64,000 nucleotides of DNA from Micromonospora peucetia (GTDB lineage: Bacteria; Actinomycetota; Actinomycetes; Mycobacteriales; Micromonosporaceae), in NCBI RefSeq assembly GCF_900091625.1, contig NZ_FMIC01000002.1:5332001-5396000 (forward strand), given 5' to 3'. The position numbers were made by a program, and so were the translations under genes. The notes below the pieces were generated by a model. It did no database searches, had not been told where the DNA came from, and was given only the letters and a program-made list of their open reading frames with translations. Of this stretch, positions 8,200-16,113 are shown piece by piece. Numbering within the stretch: the stretch's first letter is position 1; every line of letters starts with the position of its first letter.

Positions 8200-9404
8200 A
8201 GTGCGATCACCTCCATGCGGTGGGACTCCAGGACGTACGGTCCGTCGCCGGCCGGCAGCAGGCACCGGTCGCCGCGCACCAGCCGGTGCCGCCCGTCGGC
8301 GTCGGCCAGTAGCGCGCCGTCCGCGTCGAGGGCCAGCAGCTCGTCGCCGAGCCGCAGCAGCAGCGGCCCGGCGGGGTCGGCGGAGACGGCGGTACGCCCG
8401 CCGCGCAGAGCGTCCAGCACGGCGGCTTCGGGCGGGCCGTCGCCGTCGGCGAGCACCCAGGTGGTGGGGGCGCCGGGCAGCGCGTCGCCGCCGAGGTGGT
8501 GGAAGTCGCTGCCACCGACCGGCACGACGTCCGGCCGCCACGCCTGTGCCCAGGCCAGCGGGGCGCCCCAGGTGCGGTCCCACCAGCCGGAGTGCCACAC
8601 CTCCACCAGCCGGGTACGGGCCGTCAGCGGCTGGCGCCACGCGCAGTCGGCGGCCAGCGGGTGGTTCACGGACATCAGCCCGCCGGCCCGTTCCGCCGTG
8701 GCCGACCACTCGTCGGGGGGCCGGCGGAAATCGACCCAGCCCACCGGGCCGAACACGTTGGCGTGCCCCCGGTCGGTGGTCACCTCCTGGCCGGGCAGCA
8801 GCGTGACGCCGTAGCGGGCCGAGGCGTCCGGCAGCCACGGGTGGTGGCTGACGGTGTTGTGGTCGGTCACGGCGAGGAAGTCCAACCCCCGGGAGGCGGA
8901 CAGCGCGGCCAACTCGTCGATGGTGAGCGCGCCGTCGCTGTGCACGGTGTGCGTGTGCAGGTCGCCGGCGAGCCACCGCCGGCCGTCGACGTCGGGGAGC
9001 TTCCGGCCGGGCGGCCGGTCGGGGCGTGGCGGGGCCGCCGGCGGCTCGGGTGCCGGCGGGGCGGTGCTGCTGGTGGTGGCGGTGACCTCGTACTCCAGCC
9101 CGTCGGGCGGGATCCGGTGCAGCCGCAGCAACACCTGCCACTCGCCGGGTTCCAGCTCGCCCGGCAGGTAGCCGGGGGTGGCCCAACCGGCGGTGACGGT
9201 GTAGCTGTCGCGGGCGCCGCCCGACCAGCCCCGGAAGCCGTCCGGCCCGACACAGCCGAGGTCCAGCACCCCGGCGTGGCGCGGGTAGTCGAGTCGTACG
9301 GTGAGCGCGGCCGTGCCCGGCGCGACGGTGACCGGCAGGGCCCGCAGCACGTCGTCGGCGCGGTTCTGGAGCGTCCACCTGCCCCGGTGGGTGACCACGA
9401 TCAT
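8190..9404 (-). CDS. CehA/McbA-like PHP-domain metallohydrolase
   Basis: A 404-residue protein. Residues 1-120 form an N-terminal beta domain, a Pro-rich linker follows (about 115-136), then a PHP domain with HTHTVHSDG (150-158), VTDHN (179-183), LPGQEV, VNHPLA and VGGSDFHH, which provide the metal-binding His and Asp residues. PHP enzymes of the CehA/McbA group hydrolyse esters or phosphoesters. There is no signal peptide, so it should act in the cytoplasm. It sits between the ATPase and the TIM-barrel gene, with ATGA and ten-base overlaps, so it is part of the same pathway. Its substrate is not clear; a phosphorylated or acylated sugar is possible. Confidence 0.85.
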   Translation of the reverse strand: MIVVTHRGRWTLQNRADDVLRALPVTVAPGTAALTVRLDYPRHAGVLDLGCVGPDGFRGWSGGARDSYTVTAGWATPGYLPGELEPGEWQVLLRLHRIPPDGLEYEVTATTSSTAPPAPEPPAAPPRPDRPPGRKLPDVDGRRWLAGDLHTHTVHSDGALTIDELAALSASRGLDFLAVTDHNTVSHHPWLPDASARYGVTLLPGQEVTTDRGHANVFGPVGWVDFRRPPDEWSATAERAGGLMSVNHPLAADCAWRQPLTARTRLVEVWHSGWWDRTWGAPLAWAQAWRPDVVPVGGSDFHHLGGDALPGAPTTWVLADGDGPPEAAVLDALRGGRTAVSADPAGPLLLRLGDELLALDADGALLADADGRHRLVRGDRCLLPAGDGPYVLESHRMEVIALCS

Positions 9405-10603
9405 CCCCCCACCGCGGCGCCGGCGCGCGGGGCCGGGGCGGCGGCGACGGCGACCAGATTCCCGTCGCGGTAGAGCAGGGACCGGCCGGGGCGGGGCACC
9501 ACCCAGCCGGTGTCGCCGGGTTCGGGTTCGCTGCCCTCCGCGACGACGACCTGCACGCTGGTCCCGGCGGCCTCGGCCGCGCCGCCCGCCGCTGCGGCGG
9601 AGCTGCCGGCGTGTCCCGTGCCGGCCGGGGCACCGTCGTCGGCGGCCGTCTCGTCCGGCACGTCCAGGGAGACCAGCGAGAAGCTGCCCAGGTTCTCGAC
9701 GACGACGACCTGCCCGGTGAGCGCGCCGGGGACCGGGGTGGGGGAGTAGTCGAGGTACTCGGGGCGGACGCCGTAGACCAGGCTCTCCCCGTCGGTCACC
9801 TGGGCGTGGGCGCCCTCGGGCAGCGGCAGCCGCACCCCCGCCACGTGCAGTTCGTCGCCGCGCACCGTGGCGTCGACGAGGTTCATCGGGGTGGAGCCGA
9901 TGAATCCGGCGACGAAGGTGTTGGCCGGCCGGCGGAACACCTCGGTGGGGGTGCCGACCTGGCGGATCCGGCCGCCCTCCATGACGGCGATCCGGTCGGC
10001 CAGCGCCAGCGCCTCGGCCTGGTCGTGGGTGACGAAGACGGTGGTGACGCCGAGTTCGCGTTGCAGCCGCTTGAGGAAGGTCCGCGCCTCCAGCCGGAGC
10101 CGGGCGTCGAGGTTGGACAGCGGCTCGTCGAGCAGGAAGACCTGCGGGTGGCAGGCCATCGCGCGGGCGAGCGCCACGCGCTGCTGCTGGCCGCCGGAGA
10201 GCTGCCCCGGACGCCGCTCCAGCAGGGCCGACAGCCCCAGCTCGTCGGCGGTCTCGGCGGCCTTCGCGGCACGGCTGCGCCGGTCCACCTTCTTGATCCG
10301 CAGCGGGTAGGCGATGTTCTCCTGCACGGTCATGTGCGGGAAGAGCGCGTAGTCCTGGAAGACCATCGCCACGTCCCGCTTGCCGGGCGGCAGGTTGGTG
10401 ACGTCGCGGTCGTCGATGCGTACGCTGCCGCCGGAGGCGACCTCCAGCCCGGCGATGGTGCGCAGCAGGGTGGTCTTGCCGCAGCCGGACGGGCCGAGCA
10501 GGGCGAAGAACTCACCGTCGGCGATCTCCAGGTCGAGGGCGTCCAGGGCCTGAACCCCGCCGGGGTAGACCTTGGTCAATTCGCGCATCGTGATGGCGGA
10601 CAT
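9401..10603 (-). CDS. Carbohydrate ABC transporter ATP-binding protein (UgpC/MsmK type)
   Basis: A 400-residue ATPase that powers the two permeases just upstream. It has Walker A GPSGCGKTT (37-45), signature LSGGQQQR, Walker B FLLDEPLSNLD and the H-loop VFVTHD, then the C-terminal regulatory OB domain of sugar-type ATPases (GVRPEYLDY). Start ATG 10603 overlaps the permease stop. Odd feature: the C-terminal domain carries an Ala/Gly-rich insert of about 35 residues (around DETAADDGAPAGTGHAGSS). A dedicated ATPase in a sugar operon is less usual in actinobacteria, where MsiK is often shared; the hexonate locus at 43585 lacks one. Confidence 0.92.
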   Translation of the reverse strand: MSAITMRELTKVYPGGVQALDALDLEIADGEFFALLGPSGCGKTTLLRTIAGLEVASGGSVRIDDRDVTNLPPGKRDVAMVFQDYALFPHMTVQENIAYPLRIKKVDRRSRAAKAAETADELGLSALLERRPGQLSGGQQQRVALARAMACHPQVFLLDEPLSNLDARLRLEARTFLKRLQRELGVTTVFVTHDQAEALALADRIAVMEGGRIRQVGTPTEVFRRPANTFVAGFIGSTPMNLVDATVRGDELHVAGVRLPLPEGAHAQVTDGESLVYGVRPEYLDYSPTPVPGALTGQVVVVENLGSFSLVSLDVPDETAADDGAPAGTGHAGSSAAAAGGAAEAAGTSVQVVVAEGSEPEPGDTGWVVPRPGRSLLYRDGNLVAVAAAPAPRAGAAVGG

Positions 10604-11484
10604 CAGCGCTTGATCCCTCCGTGGAAGCGGAATCCGTACCGGCTGCTGACGAAGACGAACATGAGCGCCACCGGCAGCGAGTAGAGCAGCGAGAAGGTGG
10701 AGAGCAGGCGCAGGTCGGCCTGGCCGCCCTCGGTGTAGAGGGTGTACATGATCACCGCGGCGGGTGCCTTGTCCGGGCCGCGCAGCAGCAGGAACGGCAC
10801 CAGGAAGTTGCCCCAGACGTTGGCGACGGCCCACACCCCGACGGTGGCCAGCCCGGGTCGCACCACGGGCACCACGATGTGCCACATGATCTGCAACGGG
10901 CTGGCGCCGAAGACCCGCGCCGACTCCTCGTAGGACGTCGGGGTGGAGTCCATGAAGTCCTTGAGGATGAAGATCGCCGCGGGCAGCAGGCCGCCGCTGA
11001 GGATCAGGATGACGCCGAGCCGGGAGTCGATCAGGTTGAGCCGGAAGGCCAGCTCGAACAGCGGCACCATGGTGGCCGTGCCGGTCACGATGGACGACAG
11101 CAGCAGGAGCCCGTAGAGCAGCGCGTCGCGGCCGGGCACCCGGACCCGGCTCAGCGCGTACGCGGCCAGCGCCGCGAACGTGACCACCAGCCCCGCGGTG
11201 CCGCCGGCCAGGTAGACGGAGTTGAGCAGTGACTTCAGCGCGTACGGGTTGTCCAGCAGGGCGCGGAAGTTGTCGAGGGTGAAGTCCGGCAGCGAGGCGG
11301 CGATGGTCGGGGAGTCGTCGAAGGGGGCGGTAGCGAGCCACAACAGCGGCAGCGCGAAGAACCCGAGGACGGCGCAGAGGAAGGTGTAGCGGCCGATGCG
11401 GGCGAGCACGTGGCGTACCGCGATGGTGGGCCGCTCGCCGGTCGGCTCGGTGGTGGACGCGGGCCGCGCCGCGGTGGTGGTCAC
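10603..11484 (-). CDS. Carbohydrate ABC transporter permease (MalG type)
   Basis: A 293-residue inner-membrane permease with about six transmembrane helices, beginning at the first long hydrophobic stretch FLCAVLGFFALPLLWLA. The EAA-loop-like segment is SYEESARVFGASPLQIMW, where the ATPase would dock. Start is GTG 11484, overlapping the stop of the first permease (GTGA); the frame continues further upstream without support. It forms the heterodimeric channel with the product of 11481-12434. Confidence 0.9.
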   Translation of the reverse strand: MTTTAARPASTTEPTGERPTIAVRHVLARIGRYTFLCAVLGFFALPLLWLATAPFDDSPTIAASLPDFTLDNFRALLDNPYALKSLLNSVYLAGGTAGLVVTFAALAAYALSRVRVPGRDALLYGLLLLSSIVTGTATMVPLFELAFRLNLIDSRLGVILILSGGLLPAAIFILKDFMDSTPTSYEESARVFGASPLQIMWHIVVPVVRPGLATVGVWAVANVWGNFLVPFLLLRGPDKAPAAVIMYTLYTEGGQADLRLLSTFSLLYSLPVALMFVFVSSRYGFRFHGGIKR

Positions 11485-12434
11485 GCCGGCTCCTTCCGCC
11501 GGCCCAGCATGCGCAGGTAGACCAGCGCGATGACCAGGTTGATCAGCAGCATGACGAACGAGATCGCGGCGCCGAAGCCCAGCTCGCCGCCGGAGAGCGC
11601 CACCTTGTAGACGTAGACCGGCAGGATCTCCGAGTGTTGCTCGGGGCCGCCGGCGGTGATGAGGAAGGGTGCGAAGTCGTTGAACGTCCAGAGGCTGATC
11701 AGCAGCAGGTTGGTCAGCACGTGCCCGCGGATGCGGGGGAAGACCACGTCGCGCAGTTGCTGCCAGGTCGACGCGCCGGCCAGCCGGGCGGTCTCCAGGT
11801 GCGAGCGGGGGACGTTCTCCAGCGCGGCGGCGTAGAGCATCATCGAGAACGCCGTGCCGCGCCAGGTGTTGAAGATGATGATCGACAGCATCGGGTAGTC
11901 GAGCAGCCAGGCCATTCCGGGGATGCCGAGCAGCGCGTTGAGGGTGCCGGCGTCCCGGTCGAGCAGGGCGATCCACAGGAACGCGACCACCGAGCTGGGC
12001 AGGATCCAGGACAGCAGCACGAATCCCTCGACCAGCCGGCGCAGCGGGCCGCGGCGGTCGCGTAGCGCGAAGGCGATGGCGAAGCCCAACCCGGCCTGGC
12101 CGATGACCGCCGAGCCGAGGACGAACTGCAGGGTCAGCACGAGGGAGGTCTGGAACCGCTCGTCGCCCAGCGCCCGGGTGTAGTTGTCGAGGCCGACCAG
12201 CTCCGGGTGGGCGGCGGCCAGGCCGGTCAGCCGGTAGTTGGTGACGCCCAGGTAGAGCGTCCAGGCGGCCGGCACCACGAGGAAGACCAGGATGAGCACC
12301 ATGGCGGGGACGAGGAACCCGGTCGCCCGGGCCCGGCCCAGCCCGGCGGCGTCGGGGGCCGGGGAGGCGCCCGTGACCGGGCGCGCCCCCTCGACCACCT
12401 CGTCAGGAGGTGACGTTGCCTGGACCACCGACAA
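11481..12434 (-). CDS. Carbohydrate ABC transporter permease (MalF type)
   Basis: A 317-residue permease with about six transmembrane helices (first near FLVPAMVLILVFLVVPAAW) and the EAA motif HLETARLAGASTWQQL. The start is uncertain: the longest frame begins at TTG 12434, inside the end of the SBP gene (32-base overlap), with GTG codons at 12428 and 12398 as alternatives; none has a strong ribosome-binding site, so translation is probably coupled to the SBP gene. It pairs with the MalG-type permease downstream. Confidence 0.9.
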   Translation of the reverse strand: MSVVQATSPPDEVVEGARPVTGASPAPDAAGLGRARATGFLVPAMVLILVFLVVPAAWTLYLGVTNYRLTGLAAAHPELVGLDNYTRALGDERFQTSLVLTLQFVLGSAVIGQAGLGFAIAFALRDRRGPLRRLVEGFVLLSWILPSSVVAFLWIALLDRDAGTLNALLGIPGMAWLLDYPMLSIIIFNTWRGTAFSMMLYAAALENVPRSHLETARLAGASTWQQLRDVVFPRIRGHVLTNLLLISLWTFNDFAPFLITAGGPEQHSEILPVYVYKVALSGGELGFGAAISFVMLLINLVIALVYLRMLGRRKEPA

Positions 12435-13800
12435 ACCCCTCGACCTTCTTCCGGTACGCCGAGGCCGCCGCCTCGACGCCCTTGCCCGCTGCCGCGTCGG
12501 CGGTGGCCTCCTGGAGTGCCACGGAGACCTGCGGGTAGACCGCCAGCGGCGGCCGGTACGCGGTGATCGGCAGCACCTTCTCGGCGACGAAGTTGAGCAT
12601 CGGATCGCCGGCGAGGACCTCCTTGTTGACGTCGGTGCGGGCGGTGATCCGGGCGGCGCCCGCGAGCTCGGCCTTGACCGCCTCCGCCGAGTGCATGAAC
12701 GCCAGCAGCTCGAACGCCTGCGACGGGTACTTGGAGTTGGGGTTCAGCACCCGCACGCCGCCGCCGGACATGCTGACGAAGTCCTGTCCGCGGATGCCTG
12801 CGCCCGGCTGCTTGGCGGGGATCAGCGCGTACCCGACGGTGGTGTCCCGATCGGCCATCTTGGCGATGCCGTCCTTCGGGTGCACGACGCCGCGCCAGAA
12901 GTAGTCGCCCTCGGCAAGGATGCCGATCTTGCCGGCGGCGAACTCCTGGAAGGACTTGTCGCGTCCCTTGGCCTCCTGTTGGAGCTTGGGGTCGCCCAGC
13001 CCGCCACCGTAGATCTTGGCGTAGAGGTCGAGCGTGTCCCGTACCGGCTGGCTGGCGCCGGCCCACTTGCCGTCGGCGAAGATCTCGCCGCCGGCACCGG
13101 CCAGCATCGGCAGGGCACCCTGCATCGAGGTCGCCTCGCCCATCGCCGTGCCGGCGTTGAGCTGGATCGGGGTCACCCCGGGCAGCGCCTTGAGCTTGGC
13201 GCCGGCGTCGAGGATCTCCTGCCAGCTCCTCGGCTGCCAGTCGGCGGGCAGGCCGGCCTGGGCGAAGAGCTTCTTGTTGTAGTAGAGGACGCGGCCGTCG
13301 GTGCCGAGTGGGATGCCGTACCGCTTCTCCTCGAAGGAGCCGAGGCCCTGCACGGTCTCAGGGATCTGCGACCAGCCCTCCCAGGAGTCCACCTCGGCGC
13401 CGGCCACCTCCGACAACGGCTTGAGGTATCCGGCCTGGACGAACTCGCCGACCCAGATGCCGTCCACGGCGATGACGTCGGCGCCGCCCTTGGACCGCAG
13501 GTCGAGGGCGAGTTTGGTCTTGTACTGCTCGTCGTCGACGCCGTTGGGCACGAACGTCACCTTGGCGGTGACGCCCTTGGCCTTCTGGGCCTCGACGAAC
13601 CGGGGGATGACCCACTTCTCGATCCACTCCGCGCCGGCGGCGTTCTTGCCACCGGCGATGGCATTGGCGGAGACGGTGAGGGTGATGTTCTTGGCGTCCT
13701 TACCGGCGGGCTCGTCCGAGCCGCCGCAGGCCGTGGCGGTGAGGGCGACGGCGGTGAGCGCGGCGAGCACGCCCGCCGCGCGTCTCGGTCTGGCTGACAT
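12403..13800 (-). CDS. Extracellular sugar-binding lipoprotein
   Basis: A 465-residue solute-binding protein of ABC family 1. The signal peptide ends in lipobox LTATAC with Cys25 as the lipidation site, followed by a Gly/Ser/Asp linker. The mature domain shows family segments such as GIPLGTDGRVLYYNKKLF and GEIFADGKW. It captures a sugar outside the cell for the permeases encoded downstream. AAGGGGAAG precedes ATG 13800. The palindrome TGTCATGACA lies 83 bases upstream of the start, so the GntR regulator encoded upstream probably controls this gene and the whole locus. Confidence 0.92.
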   Translation of the reverse strand: MSARPRRAAGVLAALTAVALTATACGGSDEPAGKDAKNITLTVSANAIAGGKNAAGAEWIEKWVIPRFVEAQKAKGVTAKVTFVPNGVDDEQYKTKLALDLRSKGGADVIAVDGIWVGEFVQAGYLKPLSEVAGAEVDSWEGWSQIPETVQGLGSFEEKRYGIPLGTDGRVLYYNKKLFAQAGLPADWQPRSWQEILDAGAKLKALPGVTPIQLNAGTAMGEATSMQGALPMLAGAGGEIFADGKWAGASQPVRDTLDLYAKIYGGGLGDPKLQQEAKGRDKSFQEFAAGKIGILAEGDYFWRGVVHPKDGIAKMADRDTTVGYALIPAKQPGAGIRGQDFVSMSGGGVRVLNPNSKYPSQAFELLAFMHSAEAVKAELAGAARITARTDVNKEVLAGDPMLNFVAEKVLPITAYRPPLAVYPQVSVALQEATADAAAGKGVEAAASAYRKKVEGFVGGPGNVTS

Positions 13801-13882
13801 GGGCTGCTTCCCCTTCGCAAGAAGAGACTCGCGGATCGCCCGCCGGCCGCACGTCCGCCGCCGGCGGTATCTGCGGCCACAA

Positions 13883-13892
13883 TGTCATGACA
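13883..13892. promoter_or_regulatory. Putative GntR operator before the sugar-binding protein gene
   Basis: The 10-base perfect palindrome TGTCATGACA sits in the intergenic region between the gntR gene (ends 13943) and the SBP gene (starts 13800, minus strand). The same core recurs, extended to 14 bases, upstream of gntR itself (14765-14778). HutC-type GntR regulators typically bind such short AT-centred palindromes. On the minus strand an AT-richer stretch with TATTTA lies just upstream, so bound repressor would sit near the transcription start. Confidence 0.6.
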
Positions 13893-13942
13893 GCCTTACG
13901 ACGTAAATACCTGTCACTGAAATGAGCGTGAAACATTCACCC

Positions 13943-14680
13943 TCACCGCTCGGCGACAGTGACCTCCAGGGAGTAGCGGCTGGCCCGGTAGATGTGCGCG
14001 CCGTGCTCGACGTGGTGGCCCTGGTCGTCGTACGCGGTGCGGGTCATCGTGAGCAGCGGCGCACCCCGCCGCTCACCGAGCATCCGGGCCTCGGCGGTCG
14101 TCGCGGCCCGCGCCCCGATCCGCTGGTGCGCGCCCCGGATCCGCCGGCCGCCGGCCCGCAGGATCGCGTAGAGGCCGCCGGCCTGCAACGCGTCCACGCT
14201 CAGGCGCACCGGGCCCGTCGGCAGCCAGTTCTCCATCACCGCCAGCGGCTCCCCGTCGGAGAACCGCAGCCGGCGCAGGTGCTGCACCTCGCTGCCGGCG
14301 GGCAAGCCGAGCGCGGCGGCCACCTCGGTGGGGCAGGGCACGGTGGTCAGCTCCAACACCGAGGTGGACGGTTGCTGTCCGGCCCGCAGCAGGTCGTCGT
14401 GCAGGCTGGTCAGCTCGACCGCCCGGCGGACCTCGCCGCGCACCACTTGGGTGCCCACCCCACGGTGGCGCACGATCAGTCCCTTGTCGACCAGTTGCTG
14501 GATGGCCTGCCGCACCGTCGGGCGGGACAGTCCCAGCCGGTCGGCGAGCCGCATCTCGCTGTCCAGGCGATCTCCCGGGGCCAGCTCGCCGCGCTGGATC
14601 GCCGCGGCGAGCTGCTCCGCGACCTGGAAGTAGAGCGGGACCGGGCTGCTGCGGTCGACCGCGATCTCGGGGCCGGTCAC
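13943..14680 (-). CDS. GntR family (HutC/UTRA) transcriptional regulator
   Basis: A 245-residue regulator with an N-terminal winged helix (about residues 10-80; RLGLSRPTVRQAIQQLVDKG) and a C-terminal UTRA ligand domain ending YRASRYSLEVTV. UTRA domains usually bind a sugar or sugar phosphate. I chose GTG 14680 because AGGAGG lies six bases upstream; the frame runs on to 14788 without such a site. It is encoded head-to-tail before the sugar-transport operon and divergently from the inositol remnant. Palindromes at 13883 and 14765 suggest control of the operon, of itself and possibly of the plus-strand aldolase gene. Confidence 0.88.
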   Translation of the reverse strand: MTGPEIAVDRSSPVPLYFQVAEQLAAAIQRGELAPGDRLDSEMRLADRLGLSRPTVRQAIQQLVDKGLIVRHRGVGTQVVRGEVRRAVELTSLHDDLLRAGQQPSTSVLELTTVPCPTEVAAALGLPAGSEVQHLRRLRFSDGEPLAVMENWLPTGPVRLSVDALQAGGLYAILRAGGRRIRGAHQRIGARAATTAEARMLGERRGAPLLTMTRTAYDDQGHHVEHGAHIYRASRYSLEVTVAER

Positions 14681-14764
14681 GGAAACCTCCTCGCTTCGGC
14701 GGAGCGGGATCGGGCGTGCTGGTGGGCGCCACTGTACCGAAACGGTCACCGAGCGCATAGGGAG

Positions 14765-14778
14765 GTTGTCATGACAAC
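14765..14778. promoter_or_regulatory. Putative GntR operator between gntR and the iol remnant
   Basis: A 14-base perfect palindrome, GTTGTCATGACAAC, with the same core as the site at 13883-13892. It lies 84 bases before the gntR start and directly upstream of a plus-strand TTGACA hexamer (14782), so it could govern both divergent transcripts. Confidence 0.6.
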
Positions 14779-14781
14779 ACA

Positions 14782-14811
14782 TTGACACAACTCACCATGC
14801 ACTGTTACCAA
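14782..14811 (+). promoter_or_regulatory. Candidate promoter for the aldolase transcript
   Basis: A consensus -35 hexamer TTGACA (14782-14787) is followed 18 bases later by TACCAA (14806-14811). The box is adjacent to the operator palindrome at 14765-14778 and about 60 bases upstream of the iolC-like ATG at 14870. Assigned by sequence alone. Confidence 0.4.
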
Positions 14812-14869
14812 TCAGGGACAGGATCGAGCCGGTGGGCACGCCGACGCCGGCCGGGACGAAGGGCGCCGC

Positions 14870-14986
14870 ATGCTCGACGTGCTCACCATCGGCCGGATCG
14901 GCATGGACGACAGCCACGCCCGAGTGGTCAACAGCCTTCGGAACCGGAACCGTCGGGCTTCCGCACCGAAAGGAGAAGACCGGTGA
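14870..14986 (+). pseudogene. iolC: iolC (5-dehydro-2-deoxygluconokinase) 5' remnant
   Basis: The frame starts MLDVLTIGRIGMD, the characteristic N-terminus of actinobacterial IolC, but after about 13 residues it runs into unrelated sequence (DSHARVVNSLRNRNRR) and stops at 14984-14986. A full IolC has over 300 residues, so nearly all of the gene has been lost. The TGA overlaps the GTG of the aldolase gene, as expected if iolC once preceded it in an operon. The 38-codon frame may still be translated and couple ribosomes into the aldolase gene. Confidence 0.65.
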
Positions 14987-15870
14987 GCATCGAGTACGAG
15001 GCGTTGACCCGCACCCGCGCACACCGGCCGCAGGCGATCGCCGAAGCCGCCGCCGGCCGCACCCGCCGACCCTGGCCCGAGCCCGGGCGGCCACTGTTCG
15101 TCATCGCCGCCGACCACCCCGCCCGTGGCTCCCTGGGCGTACGCGACCGGCCGATGGCCATGGCCGGGCGGGCCGACCTGCTGGACCGGCTGCGCCTGGC
15201 GCTGTCCCGGCCCGGCGTCGACGGCGTGCTCGGCACCCCGGACGTCCTGGAGGACCTGCTGCTGCTCGGGGCGTTGGAGAACCGTCTCGCCATCGGCTCG
15301 ATGAACCGTGGCGGCCTCGCCGGCGCCGCGTTCGAACTCGACGACCGGTTCACCGCGTACGACGCCGACAGCATCGCCGCGATGCGCTACGACGGCGGCA
15401 AGATGCTGTGCCGCATCGATCCGGCCGACCCGGGCAGCGCGTCGACCCTGCACGCCTGCGCCCGGGCGGTCACCGCCCTGGCCGCCCACCGCACCGTCGC
15501 CCTGGTCGAGCCGCTGTGGGTGACGCGCGACGGGGGCCGGGTGAACGTCGACCTGCACCCGGAGGCGGTGATCAGGGGTGTCAGCGTCGGACAGGACCTC
15601 GGGGCCACCTCCGCGTACACCTGGCTGAAGCTGCCGGCGATCGACGAGATGGAGCGGGTGATGGCCGCGACCACCCTGCCGGTGCTGCTGCTCGGCGGCG
15701 ACCCGGTGGAGGCGCCGGACCTGGTGTACGCGCGGTGGGAGCGGGCGCTGCGGCTGCCCGGCGTGCGCGGCCTGGTCGTCGGCCGGGCCCTGCTCTATCC
15801 GCCGGACGACGACGTCGCCGCCGCCGTGGATATCGCCGGGTCGCTGCTGTCCACCGGGCAGGCGGCGTGA
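14983..15870 (+). CDS. Cgl0159-type (beta/alpha)8 aldolase of inositol catabolism
   Basis: A 295-residue aldolase-fold protein of the Cgl0159 group found in actinobacterial iol clusters, probably acting on the 2-deoxy-5-keto-gluconate 6-phosphate step or a related cleavage. FVIAADHPARGSLGV near residue 41 and YTWLKLPAIDEMERV with a candidate catalytic Lys are family features; LLLGGDP and VVGRALLYP form the C-terminal phosphate-binding strands. GTG 14983 has AAAGGAG about nine bases upstream. The gene is intact, but its neighbours (iolC, iolB, iolD) are reduced to scraps, so its present substrate supply is unclear. It may have been kept for the GntR-controlled sugar locus next door. Confidence 0.75.
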   Translation: MSIEYEALTRTRAHRPQAIAEAAAGRTRRPWPEPGRPLFVIAADHPARGSLGVRDRPMAMAGRADLLDRLRLALSRPGVDGVLGTPDVLEDLLLLGALENRLAIGSMNRGGLAGAAFELDDRFTAYDADSIAAMRYDGGKMLCRIDPADPGSASTLHACARAVTALAAHRTVALVEPLWVTRDGGRVNVDLHPEAVIRGVSVGQDLGATSAYTWLKLPAIDEMERVMAATTLPVLLLGGDPVEAPDLVYARWERALRLPGVRGLVVGRALLYPPDDDVAAAVDIAGSLLSTGQAA

Positions 15871-15904
15871 GGATCCCCGGCACGGCTGGATCCGGGGCAG
15901 TCGG

Positions 15905-15940
15905 GCCGACCAGACGATCGACCCGCGACTGCCGCTGACC
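15905..15940 (+). pseudogene. iolB: iolB 3' remnant
   Basis: Twelve codons read ADQTIDPRLPLT, matching the conserved C-terminal end of IolB (5-deoxyglucuronate isomerase), which typically ends with a DPRLPL motif. No other part of iolB remains and there is no stop in this frame at the expected place. It lies just after the intact aldolase gene, in the expected operon order. Confidence 0.5.
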
Positions 15941-15944
15941 CGGC

Positions 15945-16067
15945 CCGCGACTGGCTGCCCGCCGGCCGCTGCTGGTGGCCGGCGGCGGCGTGATCTACAG
16001 CGGGGCCACCGACGCGCTGCGCCGCTTCGTCGAGGAGCACGGCGTGCCGCTCGCGGAGACCCAGGCC
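15945..16067 (+). pseudogene. iolD: iolD internal remnant
   Basis: About 40 codons encode RRPLLVAGGGVIYSGATDAL followed by RRFVEEHGVPLAETQA, the start of the middle ThDP-enzyme domain of IolD (trihydroxycyclohexane-1,2-dione hydrolase). The N- and C-terminal thirds of this over 600-residue enzyme are missing. After 16067 the sequence no longer matches and runs into the 3' end of the GNAT gene on the other strand. Confidence 0.65.
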
Positions 16068-16113
16068 GTCTGCCCGGTGCGCGCTCATCCTGTCAGGTGT
16101 TCGATCTGGATCG

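Noticed and set aside
8200..9633. Long upstream extension of the TIM-barrel frame
   Set aside because: It is an Arg/Pro-rich shadow of the PHP gene; the GTG at 8199 with a strong ribosome-binding site explains the start.
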